Positions 8,510 to 16,860 of a stretch of 64,000 nucleotides of DNA are shown here, piece after piece. The notes under the pieces were generated by a model, which made no database searches, was not told where the DNA came from, and saw nothing but the letters and a program-made list of their open reading frames with translations. Source of the stretch: Elusimicrobiota bacterium (GTDB taxonomy: Bacteria; Elusimicrobiota; Elusimicrobia; JACQPE01); assembly GCA_016180815.1 (NCBI GenBank), contig JACPAN010000016.1, positions 1 through 64,000 on the forward strand, in the 5' to 3' direction. The position numbers and the translations under genes were made by a program. How positions within the stretch are numbered: the first letter of the stretch is position 1; each line of letters opens with the position of its first letter.

Positions 8510-9827
8510 CCCAATCCTTCCCCAAAAGACCGGGCAATGAGCCGCAAAGCCGCCGGTCCATACGGTCCAGCCACAGGGCCAAGCACGAGACCGGTCCCAC
8601 AACCCAGCGTTCGATCATTCCGTCCAGGAATCCGCGCTCGAGCGCGAACAAGTAGAGCTTGCGTCCGAAACCGGCCTGCGCAAAAGCGTCCGGCGAAGCA
8701 AAGCGGCCCCCCAGATCGTTTTCAAGCTCGTGGATGTCATGGAGAATATTCGGCGCGTTGAGAAATTGCAAAAGCCGATAAGAAGCGTTGCCGGCCATAT
8801 GGAGGAAAGCGAGGGTCTTCCAGCCGAACCCGATCTCGATGACGATGATCCCGACCTGAGTCAGCGACGCGAAGCAAAGGCGGGATTTGACATCCGTCTG
8901 CACTCGCGTGACAAGCGTGGCATAAACCGCCGTGCCCGCTCCGGCGGCCACGGCCATGACCCGCGCCGCGACGGAATGCTCCAGCAGCGAAGAGGCCCGC
9001 AAGAGCAGAAAACAGCCGGCGTGAATGGAGAGCGCCCCATAGTAAACGGCGCTTGATGGCGTGGGCCCTTCCATAGCGCGAGGCAGCCAAGTGGAAAAAG
9101 GAAGCAGCGCGCTTTTGGCCGCGGCGGCCCCGATCAGCAGCATGGCGATCACGCCGGCATGCTCCGGGCCGAGCTTTGCGGAAGCGGTTCCGGAAAACAA
9201 CATGCTCAGGCTGCCGCTGCCGGCCCAGTGATGCAGCAAGACGGCCGCGGAAAGCATGCAGGCGTCGCCGATCCTGTAGAAGGTCAAAACGCGCAATCCA
9301 TTCGCCACCGGCGACGGGCGCTCGTGGAAAAACGCCACCAAAAGCGCCGAACTCAACCCCAGGATTTCCCATCCCGCATAGAGAACCTCGATGCTGCCGG
9401 CCAGAGAAACCAGAAGAAGCCCGATGACGAAAGCGACCAGAAGCATGAAATACCTATGAAAACCGGGCTCCTGATGGAGGTATCGAAACGAAAACGCGGA
9501 CACGACGCCGCAGATCGTCACGGACAGAATCGCGAAGCCCAACGACCAGACGTCGATCAGCAAATCGAATGCAAAAATGCCGCCCGCGATCCATCCGCCG
9601 CCTAAGGACACGACGACGGACGGCCGGCCGGTGCGAATAAAAAGCAATGCCGCGGTCAGCAACGCGCCGAGGGATATCAGAAGCCCGGCCTGAATCAGCA
9701 TGCCGACCCGGTCTTCACGCCATGGACGCCCGACAAAAGAAAACGCCGCGATGATGAATAAAACCAGAGCCGGAACCCCGACGGCGGCCAAAATACCGGC
9801 TTCAAGCCAGGCAGCGGCGGAACTCAT
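8499..9827 (-). CDS. dabB: DabB-like proton channel subunit (NuoL family)
   Basis: A 442-residue membrane protein of the NuoL/ND5 type with about a dozen hydrophobic segments. Family motifs include YAGWEILGLSSALLVAFFHERPS, FSTWLPRAMEGPTPSSA and LHMAGNASYRLLQFL near the C-terminus, a tract seen in NuoL-like DAB subunits. In DAB complexes the DabB subunit is thought to couple proton flow to one-way hydration of CO2 by DabA. The ATG overlaps the dabA stop (ATGA), which implies coupled translation in a fixed ratio. It is somewhat shorter than typical DabB. The next gene encodes another protein of the same superfamily. Confidence 0.78.
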   Translation of the reverse strand: MSSAAAWLEAGILAAVGVPALVLFIIAAFSFVGRPWREDRVGMLIQAGLLISLGALLTAALLFIRTGRPSVVVSLGGGWIAGGIFAFDLLIDVWSLGFAILSVTICGVVSAFSFRYLHQEPGFHRYFMLLVAFVIGLLLVSLAGSIEVLYAGWEILGLSSALLVAFFHERPSPVANGLRVLTFYRIGDACMLSAAVLLHHWAGSGSLSMLFSGTASAKLGPEHAGVIAMLLIGAAAAKSALLPFSTWLPRAMEGPTPSSAVYYGALSIHAGCFLLLRASSLLEHSVAARVMAVAAGAGTAVYATLVTRVQTDVKSRLCFASLTQVGIIVIEIGFGWKTLAFLHMAGNASYRLLQFLNAPNILHDIHELENDLGGRFASPDAFAQAGFGRKLYLFALERGFLDGMIERWVVGPVSCLALWLDRMDRRLCGSLPGLLGKDWDGD

Positions 9828-12760
9828 GCCGTCGCCCCCTTCCCCTGGGCATCGCTGATGCCGGCAATCGGAAGATGGCCGCGTTTGTCGCGGTACCAGG
9901 CCAAGGAACCGCCGATGACCCGGGGGAGCTCCCTCTCATGGCTCCATGGCTGATAGGCGCTGCCTTCGCGCAGCCATAAAGCGTTGGAAGCAGGATCAAG
10001 ACAGGCGGCGAATATCCAGCGCCGATCCAGAAGCGCGCGCAAGTCCGGCTGATCCTCAAGAACGCGGTCAAAGCGCTCCGGCCGGCATTCCACGACAACG
10101 AAAAGGCGGACCGGCTCATGAATCTCAACCATCTGCCAAGGCAACCCCGTCCTTAAGTCGCTTTGTGCGCCGTCCATCACCCCCAACAGGCAAGCGATGT
10201 TATGGGGCAATTTCGTCCCGCAGCCGTACCCCGTCGGGTCGACGCGGCTGAAATAATACTCCAGGGAGATGCCCGCAACCACCGGGATAACGGCGCGCAG
10301 GATCCCCTCCAAGACTTGGCCGTCGTCTCGCGCCGGATCGTAAGAAACGAGGAAGGCGCGGCGATCGAGGAAAAGAGCCCGCGTCCTATCCCGGCGGCCG
10401 ACGATGCAAAAAGCGTTCGTGGCATGCCCATACTCGGGCCGAGGCTGGGCCAGATCGTGCGAGCGGGCCTCGGCATGACTTAAGGCGGCTCCAAAACCGC
10501 CCGAGAAAGATTCGAATCTCCGGCATCGCTCATGGGCTTCGCGCCGCCGCGCGCGCGTGAAGGCGGTGGCTGCGCGCTCGAACAGAACCCGATGGTTCTC
10601 GGGAAGAAAGTCGAGATCATAAAATTCCACGGAATTGTCGCAGCTATTGCGCTGGGCGCCGATGAACCAAGCGTCCTTCGGGATGCGAATTCCGTCTTGC
10701 GCCAGCAAATCCCTGACGGCGGGATCATTGGCCATGGCGGCGAAAACCCGGGCATTGGGGCCGCCGCGGCCGCCGCCGCAGGCGCCGCAATCATGCGCCG
10801 ATTCATGAGGGTTGTTCAGGCTCACGGAGCCATGGCCCGCCATAATGACCAGGGGCGCAAGCCGCCCGATGAGGCCGAGGTTGCGCAACTGCGACCCCAC
10901 GATGCCGGCCATTTCCTGCTTTGTATACCCGTAATAAAGCCCGATGGGCGGGGCGGTTTTCTCGCGGTCGATCCTCAGGCGCGTGGCGGGCGCCGTTTCC
11001 AGCGGAAACGAGGTTCCAATCCACCGGCTCAGCCGAGGAAAAAGAACGCGAACGATAAGGGGGATGATCGACAACGGGCCCAACACGGCCGTGACCACGG
11101 CCCCGCGCAGCAACGTAGCGCTGCCGAAATGCAGGGCTTTCCCGAAGCGGCCGGCCTCGCGCCTGCGAAAGCGGCGCCAGCGCACCGCCGCGGACGACGG
11201 ATCGACTTTAACCTCTCCGACATAATGATGCGGCTGCACGACGATGGGGCACAAAGGGCGCGGATGAGCGTCCGTAGCGCCTTGATAGTACATGGCTACG
11301 CCAAAAAATCCGGCCGTCCCGAACGTCTCCACACCGGGCGCGGCCTCTTCTAAATGCCTGCGAAACGACTCTTCGCGCTCATCGAGACAGAAAATCGCCT
11401 GGAATGAGGGCGGTTCCGGGCGGGCGGCGGGCGAGTACTGCGTGAGCGCATCGCACAAGCGGCTGCGCAGGTGGCGCTCATAGGCGCCGTGCAGGATGCG
11501 CCTTCTCTTGATGCTTGAAAAATCACGCAGGTACGCCTCCCAGACGGCGACCTGCGCGGCCGAGAGCGCGGCGACCTGCGCGGCCCCTAGCCCGCACAGT
11601 TGGGCCGCATGAAACAGCGGCCAGGCTCGATCCTCCAAAGACGCTTGTTCCGGGGCTCTTGATGATGCCCGTAAACTCTTAAAGAAACCCGAACAATCGG
11701 TAGCCTTGCCGCCTATATGCAAAAGCGCAGCCCGCTCCAAGAGAAGACTGACCGCCAAAAATTCCTCCAACGAAGCGGGCAGCGAACGCGCCGGCACCCT
11801 GTCGGGGCGCTTTTGGAGCTGCCGGATCATACCCGCCCAACCGCGCAGCGCCAACGCGGTCGCTTCAAGATAGGCTTCCCGTTCTCCGGCCTCAATTCCA
11901 AGCGCGTCAAGCGACAGGCGCACGGAGCTCAGCGGAGTATGCCCAAAGCGCCGCTCCTGCCGCAACAACGGCGGCAGTTGGGCCGCCCAACGGCCGCAGA
12001 AGCGGGCCCAGGGATGGGAATAAAGGTCGATAAAACAGTCGTAGAGCCCCCGCTGCCTGCCCGGCATGCTCCAATGCGCCAGCCCCTGATCAAGGAAAGC
12101 GCCGACGACCCGGATCAAAACCGGATGAATCCAAGCGTCCGTGTCCACGCCGCGCGCCTGCATCAACAAATCCCGCAGCCGCGGCGGGCGCGAGGCGATC
12201 GCGGCCGGAGCCTGCCCTAAAGCGGTAACGGCGGATACGCAGGCCTCCCAGAGCGCGCGAACGTTCGTTTCTTCCAATGCAGGATCCTCAGCGCCCGGAC
12301 CCCGGGCCGAGTCCGCGGCCTCGCGCGCGTCGGGAGGCAAATCGTCCCGGAATCGCCGCAGCGCGGAAGTCTCACGCAAAAGCCAGGATAGCGCCGGCCC
12401 GGCGGCGTCAGGAATGCCGTAACGCAAGACGCGCCGGCTCGATTCCAGCCGCGTTGTGGTCCCCACGACGGGCCGGGCGGCATCCGAACCCAATTCCCAA
12501 CGCAGCGCCGAATCCAGGTCCTGATCGTTGATTCTTCCGCGATCAAACTCGGCGCGGTATTCCTCTTCCGATAGGAAGGGTTTACATCCGAATTTTTCAC
12601 CGGCGTCTACGACCGCTTGTTCAAACGGCAACGATTCGAAAGCATGCAACGTATTGTGATGGATAAAAATGCTGATAGGCCCCTGCGCCGGCAGCAAATG
12701 AGCGACACGATCGATGATGCCGCCTAATTGCGCATCGTCGCCAGGCGAAGGCGTCGGCAT
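9824..12760 (-). CDS. dabA: DabA (DUF2309), inorganic carbon transporter subunit
   Basis: A 978-residue DUF2309 protein, the DabA subunit of DAB inorganic carbon accumulation complexes, a zinc protein with a beta-carbonic-anhydrase-like site. The family start (LLPAQGPISIFIHHNTLHAF) is present near residue 22. The four active-site residues are visible: Cys458 and Asp460 in FCLDEREESFRRHLE, His643 in GHGS, and Cys658 in HDCGACGGG. The spacings of two and fifteen residues equal those of the Halothiobacillus protein. DabA is peripheral on the inside of the membrane and works with DabB. DAB genes occur in autotrophs and in heterotrophs needing bicarbonate; no carbon fixation gene is in this window. 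The ATG at 12760 lacks a good ribosome site, so the start is less certain than the identity. Confidence 0.9.
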   Translation of the reverse strand: MPTPSPGDDAQLGGIIDRVAHLLPAQGPISIFIHHNTLHAFESLPFEQAVVDAGEKFGCKPFLSEEEYRAEFDRGRINDQDLDSALRWELGSDAARPVVGTTTRLESSRRVLRYGIPDAAGPALSWLLRETSALRRFRDDLPPDAREAADSARGPGAEDPALEETNVRALWEACVSAVTALGQAPAAIASRPPRLRDLLMQARGVDTDAWIHPVLIRVVGAFLDQGLAHWSMPGRQRGLYDCFIDLYSHPWARFCGRWAAQLPPLLRQERRFGHTPLSSVRLSLDALGIEAGEREAYLEATALALRGWAGMIRQLQKRPDRVPARSLPASLEEFLAVSLLLERAALLHIGGKATDCSGFFKSLRASSRAPEQASLEDRAWPLFHAAQLCGLGAAQVAALSAAQVAVWEAYLRDFSSIKRRRILHGAYERHLRSRLCDALTQYSPAARPEPPSFQAIFCLDEREESFRRHLEEAAPGVETFGTAGFFGVAMYYQGATDAHPRPLCPIVVQPHHYVGEVKVDPSSAAVRWRRFRRREAGRFGKALHFGSATLLRGAVVTAVLGPLSIIPLIVRVLFPRLSRWIGTSFPLETAPATRLRIDREKTAPPIGLYYGYTKQEMAGIVGSQLRNLGLIGRLAPLVIMAGHGSVSLNNPHESAHDCGACGGGRGGPNARVFAAMANDPAVRDLLAQDGIRIPKDAWFIGAQRNSCDNSVEFYDLDFLPENHRVLFERAATAFTRARRREAHERCRRFESFSGGFGAALSHAEARSHDLAQPRPEYGHATNAFCIVGRRDRTRALFLDRRAFLVSYDPARDDGQVLEGILRAVIPVVAGISLEYYFSRVDPTGYGCGTKLPHNIACLLGVMDGAQSDLRTGLPWQMVEIHEPVRLFVVVECRPERFDRVLEDQPDLRALLDRRWIFAACLDPASNALWLREGSAYQPWSHERELPRVIGGSLAWYRDKRGHLPIAGISDAQGKGATA

Positions 12761-12860
12761 GACTTACGAAACAGCCAGCGAGGAAGCAACGGCCATGCTC
12801 CAAATTCTATCTAACCCGTGAGAGAAACGGGGAAGTATCTTGGAGCTAAAGCTTTCGATG

Positions 12861-12882
12861 AACGGCGATTTGCCGTTTTTTT
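12861..12882 (+). terminator. Hairpin followed by a T-run, plus-strand orientation
   Basis: AACGGC and GCCGTT form a six-pair stem around GATTT, followed by seven T residues. This looks like a Rho-independent terminator for plus-strand transcription. No plus-strand gene lies upstream, because dabA and the stress-protein gene are both on the minus strand. It may stop antisense transcription or belong to an unseen short transcript. The rest of the 205-base gap from 12761 to 12965 shows nothing else clear. Confidence 0.4.
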
Positions 12883-12965
12883 ATTTTGATTGGCGTCCCT
12901 GAGGCTCCACGATCAGCCTCTCCAGAAGGCTTAAAAGGTCAATACGCCCACGGCCCGGCCGCCTA

Positions 12966-13862
12966 TCATGAAACATTGACGAACGCTCGGCCCTCCCAAT
13001 GGTCGGCCAAGTTCAACCGGCGATTTTTAAGTCTTCTCCCGGCGCCGGCGGCGCGCGGCGCAGGCAGGGCTAAGACAGGGGCCTTCGACAAACGCAAAAC
13101 CTGTTGAACGGTCATGCCTAAAACAAAGTCCTTCAACACGAACTTTTTATGCGCCGCCATGACCACAAGCTGATGCTTTTGGGATTCGGCGACAATGACG
13201 CGCACCGGTGATTTACCCTGGCGCACAAGCGTCGCAATCGGCGCTTCCGGGCGCACGTCTGCCGGCAGCCGGCTGATCATATCTTTGAACTCATCGGACA
13301 AAAAGGCAACTTTCTTCAAACTCGGCACAACATGCAAAAGCACAAGGCGCGCCCTCATCGCCTTAGCCAGGCGGGCCGCGGCTTCCAACGCCGCCTGCGC
13401 ATAAGGCGTGAAATTGACGGGAACCAGGATGGAGCGAACATGGGCGGGCTTTATTTTGACCGTCAGAACCGGCGCCGGGCTATAGCGGATAACGGACTCG
13501 ACCACCGAACCCAAGACCGCGTGCTCGAGTCCCCGGCGTCCGTGCGTCCCCATGACGATCAAATCCGCCTTGAAACGATGCGCGGCCTGGATAATGGAGG
13601 TCGGCGGATGGCCGTTGCCGACTGCAAGGCGGCCCCGGCCCAGAAACGACTTGATGCGGCGGACGATTGTTGATTTGGCCTTGCGCCACTCGACCTCGGC
13701 CAAATAATCCACGCCGGGCCAGACAATCGTCTGATGAACGTAAATCCCCTTAAGCGCAGCGCCCAACCTGGACGCCAGCGCCCGGGACCAACGCCAAGCG
13801 TTTTGCGACTGTCGCGATGAGTCCACGGCGACAAGTATTTTTTTCGGCGGCCAATGATTCAT
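12966..13862 (-). CDS. Tandem universal stress protein (two UspA domains)
   Basis: A 298-residue cytoplasmic protein made of two UspA domains. The first runs from KKILVAVDSS to VLTVKI and has the full ATP-binding pattern G-x2-G-x9-G-S in GTHGRRGLEHAVLGSV. The second runs from SILVPVNFTPYAQ to VLALPA and has a weaker version of the loop (HKKFVLKDFVLGMTV), so probably only one domain binds nucleotide well. The start is the ATG at 13862, seven bases after a strong AAGGAGG. Such proteins help survival under stress by unclear means. It is a single gene between two gaps. Confidence 0.88.
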   Translation of the reverse strand: MNHWPPKKILVAVDSSRQSQNAWRWSRALASRLGAALKGIYVHQTIVWPGVDYLAEVEWRKAKSTIVRRIKSFLGRGRLAVGNGHPPTSIIQAAHRFKADLIVMGTHGRRGLEHAVLGSVVESVIRYSPAPVLTVKIKPAHVRSILVPVNFTPYAQAALEAAARLAKAMRARLVLLHVVPSLKKVAFLSDEFKDMISRLPADVRPEAPIATLVRQGKSPVRVIVAESQKHQLVVMAAHKKFVLKDFVLGMTVQQVLRLSKAPVLALPAPRAAGAGRRLKNRRLNLADHWEGRAFVNVS

Positions 13863-13930
13863 CTCACTGCCCTCCTTATTGTCCTCACAGAATGACTTGC
13901 AACAATTCAGCCGGTAAAACCGCTGCAATT

Positions 13931-13983
13931 TTGTTTATTAAAAATAAACGGAGGCTCCCCGTCTAAACAGGGAACCTCCGTTT
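13931..13983 (-). terminator. Rho-independent terminator after the yceI unit
   Basis: AAACGGAGGCTCCC (13946-13959) and GGGAACCTCCGTTT (13970-13983) pair in 13 of 14 positions around a ten-base loop. On the minus strand the stem is followed by ATTTTTAATAAAC, a good U-tract. It closes the yceI transcript and lies 20 bases beyond the stop of the nine-codon frame at 14004-14033. Confidence 0.8.
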
Positions 13984-14003
13984 AATTGAAACGGCGGCAG
14001 CCG

Positions 14004-14033
14004 TCAGCAGCCGCAGGGTTTTTTGGGTCCCAT
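14004..14033 (-). CDS. Nine-codon frame MGPKKPCGC with strong ribosome site
   Basis: On the minus strand a TAAGGAGG lies seven bases before ATG GGA CCC AAA AAA CCC TGC GGC TGC TGA, coding for MGPKKPCGC. It sits 12 bases after the yceI stop codon and before the terminator, so it would be on the yceI transcript. Two Cys, two Lys and two Pro in nine residues could bind metal or be modified, but nothing shows this. A leader or stalling role, a small peptide, or a chance frame behind a purine-rich spacer are all possible. The ribosome site is better than that of most genes here. Confidence 0.35.
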   Translation of the reverse strand: MGPKKPCGC

Positions 14034-14045
14034 TGCCTTGCCTCC

Positions 14046-14651
14046 TTAATTCTTTTTAGCTATCCCCTCGATTTCCAACGTCACTTCGATCTCTTCGCCG
14101 ACGAGAAGACCGCCTGTTTCCAGCGCCTTGTTCCACGTGACGCCGAAATCCTTGCGATTAATCATCGTGGTAGCAGTCAGGCCCAGACGCTCATTGCCCC
14201 ACGGGTCTTTGGCCAGGCCGCCGATTTGAACGTCCAAGATGACGGGTTTGCTCACGCCGTTGATGGTCAAATCCCCATGAGCTTTGGCTTTCTGCTTTTT
14301 GGCTTTTTTGTCCTTGACGTAAACGACTTTGACGGTTTTAAAAAGAATCTTCGGATTCTTTTCCACGTTTAGAAAGTCCGCCGAGCGCAAATGTTTGTCC
14401 CGGGCGGGCTCATTGGTGTTGATGCTGGTCGCGTCGATAGTCGCCTCGGCTTTCCAATTTTTTGGATCGCCCGCAGAGTCGTACTCGATGACGCCGCTGA
14501 ATTTTTCGAAACGGCCGCTGACTTTTGAAATGACCAGGTGATCGACCCGGAACATAACGCCGCTGTGGGCCAAGTCGATTTCGTACGTTTTCGCGGCCAG
14601 GGGTCCCGCTAAGCAACCCAGGGCCAATGTTAAGGCTAATGTTTTTCGCAT
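14046..14651 (-). CDS. yceI: YceI family periplasmic lipid-binding protein
   Basis: A 201-residue secreted protein with a clear signal peptide (MRKTLALTLALGCLAGPLAA). The mature part is the YceI lipocalin-like barrel: YEIDLAHSGVMFRVDHLVIS, VSGRFEKFSGVI, a Lys-rich insertion near residue 115 and DFGVTWNKALETGG close to the end. Family members bind isoprenoid chains in the periplasm; some belong to stress responses or polyprenoid transport. A GGGAGG ribosome site precedes the ATG. It is followed by the short Cys frame and then a strong terminator. The binding partner is not shown by the sequence. Confidence 0.92.
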   Translation of the reverse strand: MRKTLALTLALGCLAGPLAAKTYEIDLAHSGVMFRVDHLVISKVSGRFEKFSGVIEYDSAGDPKNWKAEATIDATSINTNEPARDKHLRSADFLNVEKNPKILFKTVKVVYVKDKKAKKQKAKAHGDLTINGVSKPVILDVQIGGLAKDPWGNERLGLTATTMINRKDFGVTWNKALETGGLLVGEEIEVTLEIEGIAKKN

Positions 14652-14673
14652 AAACGACCTCCCTCTTGCTTCA

Positions 14674-15360
14674 TCAGCTTACAAGTTTAACTTGGGCCTT
14701 CGAAAGAGCGGTGTTCTCGAGAAGCGGCCAACGGCAAGCCAGCCAAGCCAAACAAAAACCGCCGGCCACGTCGCTCATCCAATGGTCCCCGATATAAACG
14801 CGACTGACGGCCATCAACACGGACAGCGCCCAAGCCGCGCCGGCCATGATGCGCCGGCCGGACGAACTGCCCGGCGCCCACAAACGCGCCGCTAAAAAAA
14901 ATAAAAAAACGCTACGAAAGGTATGCCCGCTGGGAAAGCTGTTCGGCGTGTCCAGATGAACGAAACCTCCGGGAAGAGACCGCCGGCAGAAACGATGAAC
15001 GCCTTCGGGAATAGGCATTTGCGGCAGATATAACTTAGCGGCCAACTCAATAACCGTTCCCAGGGCCATGGCTGCGATCACGGCCAGGGCGGCGGCCGGA
15101 CCGAAACGATGATATGCGGTCAACGCAAAGAACAGGGCCGCTAAACCCGTCAACTCGGCCGAACCCAAGTAGCCGAACGCCGCCACAAAACAATCGAGCC
15201 CCTTGGAGCCGAAGGATTGAAGAAAACGCATGGAGGACCAGTCGAAACTCTCCAGGCGTCCGGCGCCGACGATGACGCATAGCGCCGCAAAAAAACCAAG
15301 GCCGATCAATGACGGCCGCGAAATCAGCCGATGAACAAACTCAAGAATCCCGGTTTTCAC
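14674..15360 (-). CDS. PAP2 family membrane phosphatase
   Basis: A 228-residue membrane protein with about six hydrophobic segments and the PAP2 signature in three parts. The first motif is weak (KLYLPQMPIP), the second is SFPSGHT with the catalytic His, and the third is SRVYIGDHWMSDVAGG with the nucleophilic His and Asp. PAP2 enzymes remove phosphate from lipid phosphates such as undecaprenyl diphosphate or phosphatidate at the outer face of the inner membrane. Its ATG overlaps the stop of the TPR gene by four bases. The weak first motif leaves the exact substrate open. Confidence 0.85.
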   Translation of the reverse strand: MKTGILEFVHRLISRPSLIGLGFFAALCVIVGAGRLESFDWSSMRFLQSFGSKGLDCFVAAFGYLGSAELTGLAALFFALTAYHRFGPAAALAVIAAMALGTVIELAAKLYLPQMPIPEGVHRFCRRSLPGGFVHLDTPNSFPSGHTFRSVFLFFLAARLWAPGSSSGRRIMAGAAWALSVLMAVSRVYIGDHWMSDVAGGFCLAWLACRWPLLENTALSKAQVKLVS

Positions 15361-16055
15361 CGCCGCCGCATCATTTCCAATCTTGATCGGGCCAATTCCC
15401 GGTAGTCCGCCTCCGGCGCATCAGAGGCCATCCACTCAAAAATCGCGGCGGCTTTGTTGATTTGACCGGTTTTGATATAGGTATTGGCGAGGATGTTCTT
15501 GAGCATGGTCGGGCATTCCGGCAATGGATAGACCGTCTCTAAAAATCGGATGATTTCGGGAAAATCCCGGGTCTTCTTGTAAGCAATGGCGGAAAGATTC
15601 AACGAATACGGCCAATAGTCCGGGTCGCGTTTTAAGGCTGATTTCAAAATTTCGACGGCCTGCTGAAAACGGCCCTCATTGAAGGCCAAGGCGCCCGCGC
15701 CGTAAAGCACCCCATGTCGGAAAAAAGGATCCAAGCCGATCATGCGCTTGGTCATGGGCAGCAAATCCCGATACATGTTCGTGTCCCGACCGAACCCGGA
15801 GGCATGATCCCAATCCCCTGCCGTTTCATCCGGGGAACCGTAATAAATCAACAGATCGAGCATAGCCAAATCCGCCGCCAGACGGCGTAAACCAAAACCC
15901 ACCAGAACCAAATCGCGCGTTCCGCCTACAAAACCGCGCGTCGCCTCAAAAGCGCGGGGGAGCTCTTCAGGAAACCGCTCCGGATGCCAATGAGCAATCA
16001 AACCGTTTAAACCGAAAATAAAAGCGATGACGGCGGCGAGCGCGGCTCTCATCAA
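15357..16055 (-). CDS. Membrane-anchored TPR protein
   Basis: A 232-residue protein with one N-terminal hydrophobic segment (residues 4-22) and tetratricopeptide-like helices after it. GALAFNEGRFQQAVEILKSALKRDPDY near residue 115 is a recognisable TPR, and NTYIKTGQINKAAAIFEWM near residue 195 is a second. It would face the periplasm as a scaffold. It lies four bases after the ABC permease gene and overlaps the PAP2 gene, so it may be an accessory part of the exporter. No specific family name can be given. Confidence 0.7.
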   Translation of the reverse strand: MMRAALAAVIAFIFGLNGLIAHWHPERFPEELPRAFEATRGFVGGTRDLVLVGFGLRRLAADLAMLDLLIYYGSPDETAGDWDHASGFGRDTNMYRDLLPMTKRMIGLDPFFRHGVLYGAGALAFNEGRFQQAVEILKSALKRDPDYWPYSLNLSAIAYKKTRDFPEIIRFLETVYPLPECPTMLKNILANTYIKTGQINKAAAIFEWMASDAPEADYRELARSRLEMMRRR

Positions 16056-16059
16056 CGCA

Positions 16060-16860
16060 TCAGCCGGGAGAAATTTCCGTCTTTGAAAATAAAAAGGCGG
16101 ATATGGCCGTCAACGCGCCGGCATAGAAAACCGTGTAACAAACGGCCAAACCGACATCGCCCCAAGCAAAAGCCACTCCCCTGCCGATCAAGGCATCCAG
16201 ATTGTTCACCGTCGCATAGAGAGAAAAATTAGGCAGCAGATAGGTCAACGGCTTAATCAACAACATGGAAACAAAATCCGAACCGGGTTTCGCTTCAAGC
16301 AAAGCCCTCAACAGATGCATCACATGCCCGCTGGCGTACACCAACAAACCGGAAACAAAGTAGCTGGCCTGAGAAGTGGTGACGACGGCCAGAACCGCGG
16401 TCACGGCAATGACAACCATCAGCTTTAAATAAACCTCAAGATAGGCGATCACATAAAACCAGTGAAACCCGAAGCCTTTGGCTGCGGTCAACCCTAGCTG
16501 AACCCCGGCCATCACCGCCAAGCCGACCCATAGCAAAATGGAAACGCCGATTAAACGCCCGACCAAATACTCCCATCGCGACAACGGCCGCACGAAAAAC
16601 ATCTCAACGGCCGAGCCTTTGCGCACGTCCTGGCGCACGACGCGATAGACGCTTTGAAAAATAATGGCCAAGCCGAAGAGCTCGATCATGGTAAAGGCCA
16701 CATCGCGGAAAAAACGGGCCTCAAAGCCTTGGGCCAGCGTGGTAATGACCAAGCCGAAGTAAACCAGCACGCCCGCGAACAGAAACGTGGCGTTTAACAC
16801 CTTGGACCTGACTTCTTCCAGCGTGGTCAGTTGAGCCACGGTGATCAAGCGCCTAATCAT
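16060..16860 (-). CDS. ABC-2 type transporter permease
   Basis: A 266-residue inner-membrane protein with six to seven hydrophobic segments. The start (EEVRSKVLNATFLFAGVLVYFG) and the amphipathic stretch DVRKGSAVEMFFVRPLSRWEYLVGR resemble ABC-2 type exporter subunits that work with the ATPase encoded just upstream; the two genes overlap by eight bases. Substrates of such two-gene exporters range from drugs to polysaccharides and proteins, and nothing here narrows this. A TPR protein and a PAP2 phosphatase follow in the same transcription unit. Confidence 0.78.
   Translation of the reverse strand: MIRRLITVAQLTTLEEVRSKVLNATFLFAGVLVYFGLVITTLAQGFEARFFRDVAFTMIELFGLAIIFQSVYRVVRQDVRKGSAVEMFFVRPLSRWEYLVGRLIGVSILLWVGLAVMAGVQLGLTAAKGFGFHWFYVIAYLEVYLKLMVVIAVTAVLAVVTTSQASYFVSGLLVYASGHVMHLLRALLEAKPGSDFVSMLLIKPLTYLLPNFSLYATVNNLDALIGRGVAFAWGDVGLAVCYTVFYAGALTAISAFLFSKTEISPG

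Noticed and set aside
10532-11353. 273-codon frame antisense to dabA
   Set aside because: It mirrors the dabA codons of a GC-rich gene, has no family likeness and lacks a ribosome site.
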